The translations under genes and the position numbers were made by a program. Below the pieces are notes generated by a model. That model was not told where the DNA came from. It saw only the letters and a list, made by a program, of their open reading frames with translations, and made no database searches. Positions 57,121 to 64,000 of a stretch of DNA of 64,000 nt are shown here, piece by piece (positions within the stretch are counted from its first letter, which is position 1; each line of letters starts with the position of its first letter). The stretch spans positions 1,674,001 to 1,738,000 of the forward strand of contig WAID01000006.1 in assembly GCA_016584495.1 (NCBI GenBank), given 5' to 3'. Source of the stretch: Celoporthe dispersa (taxonomy: Eukaryota; Ascomycota; Sordariomycetes; Diaporthales; Cryphonectriaceae).

Positions 57121-59059
57121 AAGTGCCTGGGGGTGCAATCCACGAGGAGGGCATTTATCGCCGGGACGAGAGTGCCCGGCCTTGCACGACCAATGCCATT
57201 TCTTCTTCCGGCCGACAGATTTCCATCGAGTCAGGTTCTGGATCCGACCAGAGATTATAGAGCTCTGCATCCAGCTCCACAGCAGACCTGCGGCGGCCCC
57301 AACACCCACCACCAAAGTTCTGTCTCTTTTTTGCCGCGCGATTCTTCCCATCAGCCTTTACACTAGCATTTACAAGATCTGGGTTTCGTCGCCCATCGAT
57401 TTTTACACGCAAATCGGCAGATTTTTTGCATTCCTTTTGTTGTTACTTGGTTTGTCCATCATACCACACACATTTTCACGGCGTTTGGGTGGTTTCGGCT
57501 TTTGTTCCAGGATAATGGGCCACATGTCGGAGAGGCCGATCGTCCAGGATACGGTCGGATTTGGACCACAATGCTTCGCTTGCATACCAAGCGTGGCTAT
57601 ATATAATATTCAAAGTGGTGCTGGACGGCATCGAACGCCAGCTTTTATGAGGAGCGATGAAAAAGGATAACTACCTATCAGGCAGAACCGGAGGACATAC
57701 GGTTCTGGAGGGGAGAGGGAGAGTGGATGGCGCTATGAATACAGCCACGAAGAGCGAGACGAGCTGCGATGAGACGCAGCAAGGGCGAAGAGACAGGAGG
57801 GACGCCCACCCCGTCCCCCGCCTACTCCATCCAACCCACCCATGGATACATTGTATATAGGTCATGGGCTTGTATTTACTGGTAGATGGAGAACCGTGGT
57901 GACGGGTCTATCTTTGAGCAGGATGCCGGCTTGAGGGCCGAACGCTCCTGGCTCCCTTAAACTAAACATAAATCAACCTACTTCGAACAGAACCGTGTTT
58001 CTCTCCTCAGACCACCACGCATCATGCCAGTGAGGTGACCTCTTATTTCGAAGTGGATATAATACTTGTCAAAGCATCAAGAGTGCACTTTGGGGGACTG
58101 GCAGACGTATTCCGAGACCACGCTCGCTGACGAGATGGACGACACCGTGGCAGCATTCGGGGCATGAGGGAAAAAGAAAAAAAGACAGTCATAGGAACGC
58201 GGTTTGTGTAAGCTCTCAGCCTCTCTCTCCGCTTTGTGCTAATTTGAGTAGGCGGACAAGGTCGAGGAAAGTGTACCGCTTCTTTGACCGCTGCGGACGC
58301 CACGACCACATCCAAGGTTCCTTTGATACCTCCGCGGGGGGGGACACGTTAGAATGAACGTGCCCGGCGCGCCACACTTTGGCTTTCTTGGGTGAGAGAC
58401 CAAGCAATCCCTCCATTCAATGAGCGGTTCTAGAGGTTTGTGGTCTTACTATGACTCGGGTTGAATGTTCATCTCTGTGGCCTTGAAGCCGGCAGATTTA
58501 TTCTGGAGACTCGATTAGCTGGATAATTATGGCCAACGCAATTACGCAGAGCAAGAGTGCTCGGTGATTACAGTATGGCATGAACCACGGCAGGCCGGCC
58601 AGATTCTGGAATCATGGCTGTGTTCTGCCTGCTGTCCTGACGTCGAGTTTGCCCCCCCCCCCCCTTCCTTCAGTACACATCCTTTCAACCCGTATGTCCC
58701 GCCTCAACGAGCTAGCAGGATTTATTTTTTGATTCTTTTTGCTTCCAAGAAATAAACCATGTTCGGGAACCGTCATAAAGAACCTTTGGGCACAATGTCA
58801 TTTGAGGGAAACATCTGGCGAAAGGGGGTGTGTGGGCGCGTGCCTGGCCCAGCATGGGTCGTGCTCTTGTGCTCATAGTTATCTGCGTGGAAGATGCTGT
58901 CTGATATATGCCCAGCAGCCACTTGAGACTTTCCGTCCTTCAAGTTGTTAGCTATCATCATCATCATCATAATCATAATCATCCCCTTTGGTGGTGGCGG
59001 CGCGACGCTCCTGGGTGATTCTTGCTTTCCATCTCCCTGAGGAGAAGAGCGTATTCATT
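57121..59059. other. Intergenic region between the LIM and CFEM genes
   Basis: About 1.9 kb. The first ~500 bp is T-rich 3' DNA. A minus-strand frame at 58416-58216 (66 codons) is the only open frame that looks mildly protein-like, but it has no recognisable motif. An (ATC)n tract lies near 58955-58970. Nothing else is recognised. Confidence 0.5.
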
Positions 59060-60881
59060 ATGGCGCACTCCATCTTTCAGTCCCACGTTTTCTTGATGCT
59101 GCTTCTCTTCTTCGCCGCGGCGGTCGGTGCTCGAAATATCAGTGAGATTTCTCTGACCGAGTGTGGTGTGAGTCTAGCCTTTTTTTTTTTCTCTTTCTTT
59201 TTCTTTCTTTTGCATATGGGTGTGTAGAGGGCTATTACGTGCAAGTACTGACTGATGTTGTTTCTCATCTAGGTCAACTGCTACGAGGCATCATGTAATT
59301 CTACCACAAACCTAAGCTGCGCCTGCTCAAACACGGGGTTTAATAACATCTCCGAGTGTCTCTCGGACGGATGCGCCGCCGCCTCAGATTATTACAGTTC
59401 GTCGTTCCTCTTCCCTCCCAAGACATGAGCACTGTTCCCCTTCCTGGCCCCTTAGCAGCACCCACTGACACACACACACAAATACACACACGCCTCGACA
59501 CAGTCAACTTTCGCAAGCTCTATTATGACTGCGACATGGCCCAGCCGGTCTGGAGCGTCGACCCGGACTTTTGGACAGCGGCCATCGTCGTCTTCATCAT
59601 ACAGACGGCCTTCTTCTCGCTCCGGATCACGGCGAGAACCATCGGGCTGGGCAAATGGGGCTGGGACGACTGGACGTGTATTCTGGCCTATGTACGTCTA
59701 CCTGTCCATCTCCCTTCTAGAGGTTCAAAGAAGAAAGAAACAAGAGAAAAAAGAGAAGGAAAAAAAAAGTGTGTGTCGACGCTGACATTGTCGGGAAACA
59801 TACAGGCCGTCCTGGTGGCACAGTTCATCATGTGCATGCTGATAGGCCACTACGGCGACTACAACAACTACTGGACCCTGGACTTCGCCAACCTGCCGCC
59901 CTTCTGGCGCATCGACTTCGCCCGCGCAGTACTGTACGCCGTCTGCCTGGGCCTATGCAAGGCCTCCATCGTCTGCCTGTACCAGCGCATCTTCGAGGGG
60001 CCCAGGCTGCGGTGGGTCCTCCTGGCCACGCAGCTGTTCAACGCCCTGCTGGCGCTCTCGTACCTGGTGTCGGCCTTCTTCGTCGCGCGGCCGTTCTCGT
60101 GCAACTTCGTGCTGGACCTCCCCGCGGACTGCAGGTATGATGATGTCTGGGATGGCAGCGGGGCGTACTCGGCGGTCAACGCGGCCTTTGATGTGTGGCT
60201 GGTGGTGATCCCCGCCGCTGTCGTGTGGAGGCTGCAGATGCGGACGGGGAGGAAGGCCGGCGTTGTTGCTGTGTTCGCGACCGGGGTGCTCACGTGTCTC
60301 GTCGCCGTGCTGCGCTTCGTGCTGTACCGCCTCCAGGGTGATCCAGGTATGTTCCTCCTTCTGGTTTTGTCCTTCTTCTTTCTCTCCTTCCTGGGTTCCT
60401 CCCCTTTCCCCCCTCCACGTGTCTTGCAAGACTGACGGCTGCTCTTTTCTTGTCTCCTCCGCCGTATAAAGACACCTCTGATTACACCTACCAGAGCCTG
60501 ATCTGGGCGACCTACTATGCTTACTATGCCGAGCTGACCTCGTGCTTCGCCATCGCCTGCCTGCCCGCCATCCGCCAGCTGGTGGGCAAGAAGATCTGGC
60601 CCGTGCTCAAGACGGGCTTCAGCGTGCTGTCGTCGACGTGGTCACGGTCGCGGACGCAGACGGGCCCGTCATCGATCGTCCTGAGCGCGCGGGGATCTGG
60701 TGCTGGTGCTGCTGCTGGGAGCGCCGGTAAGTGGTCATCGTCGTCGAAGCGGCGGACGAGGACGACCGTCATCTCGAGCCCGCTGGATGGTAGCTTCCAG
60801 CACCTCACGAGTCACCTGCAGGAGGAGGAGGCGCCGCGGTGTTTCAAGACGTCGGATGAGTCGGGGGGCTATGCTCTCTGA
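59060..60881 (+). CDS. CFEM-domain seven-transmembrane receptor-like protein (PTH11-type)
   Basis: This belongs to the fungal family of surface-sensing, GPCR-like membrane proteins with an extracellular eight-cysteine CFEM domain. Five exons: 59060-59167, 59273-59396, 59504-59691, 59806-60346, 60472-60881; 456 aa. The first 22 residues (MAHSIFQSHVFLMLLLFFAA) are a clear signal peptide. The CFEM Cys pattern follows across three exons: ECG, NCYEASC, LSCAC, ISECLSDGC, YYDCD. Then come hydrophobic segments beginning FWTAAIVVFIIQTAFFSLRI, a WGWDDW motif usual for the family, VLVAQFIMCMLIG, YAVCLGLCKASIVCLYQRIF, a stretch ending FFVARPFSCNF, VNAAFDVWLVVIPAAVVWRL, VVAVFATGVLTCLVAVLRFV and TYQSLIWATYYAYYAELTSC. 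The cytoplasmic tail is Ser/Arg-rich and ends GGYAL. The exon 2 donor is GTTCGT, weaker than the others, but it keeps the frame and adds only INFRK before YYDC. Confidence 0.9.
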
Positions 60882-61066
60882 GGATGGGAGTTTCTGATCC
60901 ATCAGTTGATTCGTACATGGTCTCGGGCTCTTGTAGTGGTGGTCGTCGTCGTCGTTAGCGGGCGGCACGAGATTGTGCCTTCTTCTCTCTTTCTCATGAG
61001 AAGTATTCCTTCTCTTAGCAAGACGATCTTGGCCATTAAACGTACCGGGATTCCTTTCTATACCTA

Positions 61067-61072
61067 AATAAA
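61067..61072 (+). terminator. Candidate poly(A) signal for the CFEM gene
   Basis: AATAAA is 186 bases after the CFEM stop, inside AT-rich DNA, which fits a fungal 3' end. Only the hexamer supports it. Confidence 0.4.
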
Positions 61073-61302
61073 CATGTCGATTCTTTGGTTCGCATAACAA
61101 CATTATCTAGCAGTTGATAGGGGAGGTGGTTGGTGCGACCACTGTCAAGAACTCCTCGGTCAAGCCAACCTCGTGTGCTCATCCTCGAGTCGTTTAAGAT
61201 CAAAATCATCCGGCCAGTGCTGGTTGGCTAGCCTAGATAGACGAATGTTTAGTGAAGCAAAAAGTCGGGGGAAAGGAAGAAGGGAAAAAAAAAAAAAGGT
61301 GT

Positions 61303-61372
61303 AATGTCGATTTGAACAAGCGACTCCTAGCAATATCACTGCTCAGATATCATGCTTCCATCTGCCGCTGAA
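61303..61372 (-). other. Degenerate tRNA-like segment 1
   Basis: On the minus strand a T-loop-like GTTCAAATC lies at the 3' side. An anticodon-arm-like AGCA-GTGATAT-TGCT lies ~17 bases upstream, with a purine-rich AGGAG between as variable loop. The T-stem and outer anticodon pair do not match, so it is not a functional tRNA as read. Confidence 0.3.
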
Positions 61373-61451
61373 ATATGGACAAGTTGTACATAAAAAGGAA
61401 AAGAGAAGGAGAAAGAAAAAAAGAAGTGTAAAAAAAAAAAGGTAGACTTCT

Positions 61452-61500
61452 GCCCGACTCGAACTGGTAGCCCTCTGCAGAGCATGTTGGAGAGGACGCG
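61452..61500 (-). other. Degenerate tRNA-like segment 2 (3' half, Cys-like)
   Basis: The minus strand reads CTGCAGA followed 11 bases later by GTTCGAGTC. This resembles the anticodon loop (GCA) to T-arm of tRNA-Cys, but the stems are mismatched and no D-arm is found. Confidence 0.3.
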
Positions 61501-61740
61501 GGGGAGAAGAGGGTGAACAGGAGTGAGGATCAAAAGAGGACAAAAAGAAGAGGACTTGGTCCTCAACGCCCTGCCAAGCTGGTACTCCGGCTTCCCAGCT
61601 TGCTACAGCGCGCCCCTCCTTTCGATCTTCAGGGTATTTCTTTGCAGTGCTGGCTCAACCATGACCGTCGCAGCGGCGGGCTTTAGGTTGTCACTGTGTC
61701 TGGGTCTCATGGGATGTCTGGTGGGATTGCTTTATTTCTG

Positions 61741-61810
61741 GATAGCGTGGTTTGAGATGTCCTCAATATTAATCGCGTTGCGCGCTTGACCACTACACCA
61801 GCCAACCACC
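61741..61810 (-). other. Degenerate tRNA-like segment 3
   Basis: The minus strand contains GGTGTAGTGGTCAAGCGCGC, very like a D-arm/A-box region. It is followed by a weak anticodon arm (CAACG-CGATTAA-TATTG, mismatches of the C-to-T/G-to-A kind) and a decayed TCAAACC where a T-loop would be. It reads as a mutated tRNA gene or tRNA-derived element. Confidence 0.35.
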
Positions 61811-62343
61811 AGATCCTGACCAATTGTTAGTAGTGCATAATTTGACCGCCCCTATATGTGTGAGTTGGGATGAAATTGCATGTGGCTGCCTGCCAGCTGC
61901 AGCCAGAGGCGGTGGCAGCACTTGGGCTGGCTGCCCAGCAACGACCACCAACTAGCCAGCCCTTACCGATCCATGACGGCCTCCCTGGTCCCCGACCACG
62001 CTTGAGCCTCGATACCAACAAGAGTGTTGACGCCATCTTAGTATCATGACACCATGACAACCGGCTCATGCACTCTCCCTCTTAGCTGACGCTACAACCG
62101 CCTTCTCACTTAATCCGACTGAACAGAGGAAATCCGCAGCAGGGACGTCGCCAACGCCGCAGCGTCGACAGAGATCATGGAGTGCTCTTCCTCCTCATAT
62201 CCGCGAGATACTCTCTCGTCACCAATAAGTCTTCAACAACACAACCGACGAGAAGCACACGCATCCAGACACAACACCGTACCATGCAGCTCGAGGCACC
62301 CTTCCCCATTGAATCTTGCCCGATCTCCCAAGATTCTCCTGAC

Positions 62344-62628
62344 CTAGCAGGAGATATCTCGACGAGGCCCTTGGCCAGAGGCAGCCAATAGGCAACACTT
62401 TGTGGCCCTTTTCAGCTCACGATATGGCCGCGAGCTCAACCTGCACCTGGAAACGACGTTGAACTGTTTATATAAGCAACACCCACAGGTGTGAGGTTGG
62501 GCCACTTGGCAAGAGCTCGCCGGCATGCACCTGAGCAGTGCTGCTTGGGCCTCAACGACAACGACGGAGATCACCAGAAACCCACAAGCAGACAGGACGA
62601 GCATGTTCCGAAACCAAGAAGATATCAT
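62344..62628 (-). CDS. Hypothetical small cysteine-rich secreted protein
   Basis: This is a single-exon ORF of 94 codons. The N-terminus MISSWFRNMLVLSACGFLVI, then SVVVVEAQA, has the three parts of a signal peptide: a short n-region with Arg, ~18 hydrophobic residues, and a small-residue c-region with a likely cut after AQA. The ~65-residue remainder holds nine cysteines (LRC, SSC, HTC, GCC, SRC, KCC, ISC) and is basic. This composition is that of small secreted Cys-rich proteins of fungi, but I recognise no family. The odd number of Cys and the absence of neighbours or a clear promoter leave a real chance that it is a fortuitous frame. A longer frame starts 34 codons upstream, but that part is Pro/His-rich and lacks a signal peptide, so I chose the inner ATG. 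Confidence 0.4.
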   Translation of the reverse strand: MISSWFRNMLVLSACGFLVISVVVVEAQAALLRCMPASSCQVAQPHTCGCCLYKQFNVVSRCRLSSRPYRELKRATKCCLLAASGQGPRRDISC

Positions 62629-64000
62629 CTTTAGCTTGCGCAATGCTCCCGGAGCCAGCTGGAAGACGTCGGGAGGAGAATGAGGGCGTGGCACATGAAG
62701 AGAACCGCGCGGAGATCCCCAAGTGGCCAATAGAAGGTTTCAATTGGCAAGTGATGGCCCCCTGAGACCGATATCGCTGTGCAGGTGATCAAGGCCACCC
62801 ACACGAATAAAGGTGCCGACGACTGTTTCTTCCCTGAAGCGATGCAAGCCTTGATGGGCGGAAAGGCCAAGGGAAGAGCGCCAGCGGTAACTGCCGGCTA
62901 CAAGCGGCCTTCGCAAGAGATACTACTACAACTACTATCTCACTCAGAGTCCTGCCGCATTGACTAAAAAAAAAAAAGCAGCTATGCTTTTCATCGGTCA
63001 GTAGTTATTATCGGTCAGAAGCCCACCGCCTCGAGGAGCATTGTGCCGTGGAGAGGAAGGATCTTATCTCTCACACAGCCCCTTACCGGCCCGACAATAT
63101 CCACCCTTCCTGGTGCCGACATGAGACCGATATCTAGCCCGGAGGCATGTGCCGTGGCCGCAGGTCGATGTTGAGACTTGTAGCGCTCAGATTTGACGAC
63201 CACATGTTCATGACAAGTTCTTTTGTGGAAAGAGGAAAGGAAGAAGAATGAAAAATCTCGATGACCAGTGACGCCGACAAGGCAGGTGATGCCTGGTGGA
63301 AGAACTCGGGCTTAACGGAGCCTCTTCTCTCCGTCTTGGAGGGGTGGCAACCGGCTCCCGACGATCTGTCATCGGCTCGGACACGGACACAAGAAGATCT
63401 TCAAAAAAATCCACGTGAGACGAGAGTGCCGTGTAGCTTGCATGAAATATTTACAATGTCTCCAGGGGGGGCCACCATCTTCAAAAGAGGAAGGCGAGTC
63501 CGCACAGCATGCCTACATTACACCCTTGGTGGGTGAACACCCCTGCGACTTACACGACGCGCCAGGTCCGACGTAGGAGAATGCGCTCTGCGCCAATGCG
63601 CAGTCAACCGTCCCCCTGCCTCAGGACGGACTACCATGTACAGAGAGGTCAGTCGTTCTATGGGAGCTGGAGTTTCTGTCTGCCGAAGAACACTGCATGG
63701 GTATACAGCTAAGACGTTGAGCTAGGAGGAGAGCATGGACCCTCATGAGTCACTTCCTATATCCGGAGGATAAGCCAGTGGCCCACACCCTTGATATAAA
63801 CTGTACATTCTCTTTTCTCTTTTCTTTTTCTTTTTCCAAAAAGGGGATCCATTGCTCCTCGTTGAACTTGATTCTATGATTATTGAATTGGATTCCATAT
63901 CAGTTCCTCTCACGACCACTCCCTTAGCCATCAAGGGCCAGCACCTCTGAACCGTCAACATCAATATATACGAACTATTAATACCTAGGAGTTTCTCTCT
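62629..64000. other. Right-end region without recognised genes
   Basis: Short plus frames at 62779-62967 (62 codons) and 63261-63536 (91 codons) have mixed amino-acid composition but no motif I recognise. They could be exons of an unrecognised gene or chance. An A run lies at 62967-62978. Nothing else is supported. Confidence 0.45.

Larger units (their letters stand above)
60882..62343. other. Intergenic region with tRNA-like relics
   Basis: This stretch lies downstream of the CFEM gene. AATAAA is at 61067. A-rich tracts are at 61285-61297 and 61430-61440. Three minus-strand tRNA-like segments are listed separately. A short plus frame from 62178 (MECSSSSYPRDTLSSPIS...) starts in a reasonable context but has no recognised continuation, so it is not called. 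Confidence 0.5.

Noticed and set aside
58043..58416. Overlapping minus-strand frames of 66 and 90 codons upstream of the CFEM gene
   Set aside because: Mildly protein-like, but no motif, no splice pattern that yields a longer protein, and a C8 run in the middle makes the frame unreliable.
1..64000. Transposons, CRISPR arrays, secondary-metabolite core genes, viral insertions
   Set aside because: I looked for transposase/reverse-transcriptase-like frames, long terminal repeats, regularly spaced repeats and large synthase motifs and saw none. The simple repeats present are microsatellites.

Overview
The window is nuclear DNA from a filamentous ascomycete, most likely a sordariomycete. The coding regions are GC-rich and G/C-ending in codon use. 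Short introns (about 60-250 bp) follow GTRNGT...YAG rules. Intergenic DNA is full of polypyrimidine and polypurine runs and microsatellites. The protein set (a CFEM receptor-like membrane protein, an Sln1-type hybrid kinase, glyoxylate-cycle isocitrate lyase, neutral trehalase) is typical of Pezizomycotina. The genus cannot be fixed from the sequence alone.

Layout: a partial NmrA-like reductase on the minus strand (1-479); a peroxisomal-type acyl-CoA/4-coumarate-CoA ligase (3478-5299); mitoribosomal protein mL58/L20 (6081-6731); an F-box, Cys-rich protein on the minus strand (7327-9065); neutral trehalase (11946-14563); isocitrate lyase (16851-18962); vacuolar fusion protein Ccz1 (20045-22572); the AMPK catalytic subunit Snf1 (25173-27678); a gene-free stretch of about 7.3 kb; a 992-residue F-box/LRR-like protein (34977-37955); an Sln1-type histidine kinase (42034-45754); inositol-3-phosphate synthase (47789-49480); another gene-poor stretch of about 5.6 kb; a two-LIM paxillin-like protein (55079-57120); and a CFEM/7TM receptor-like protein (59060-60881). 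The right end (60.9-64 kb) has no recognisable large gene. It holds three degenerate tRNA-like segments and a small Cys-rich ORF with a good signal peptide.

Functionally the window is rich in carbon-starvation and osmotic/stress functions: Snf1, isocitrate lyase, a peroxisomal acyl-CoA ligase, neutral trehalase, Sln1 and Ino1. These are interspersed with unrelated housekeeping genes on both strands, so this is neither an operon nor a biosynthetic cluster. I found no transposon, CRISPR array or secondary-metabolite core gene.

The most notable anomaly is that two otherwise well-conserved single-copy-type genes (isocitrate lyase and Sln1) carry five single-base frameshifts in total, every one inside a run of exactly five C or five G. 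I read these first as homopolymer-length errors in the assembly, and only second as real lesions.
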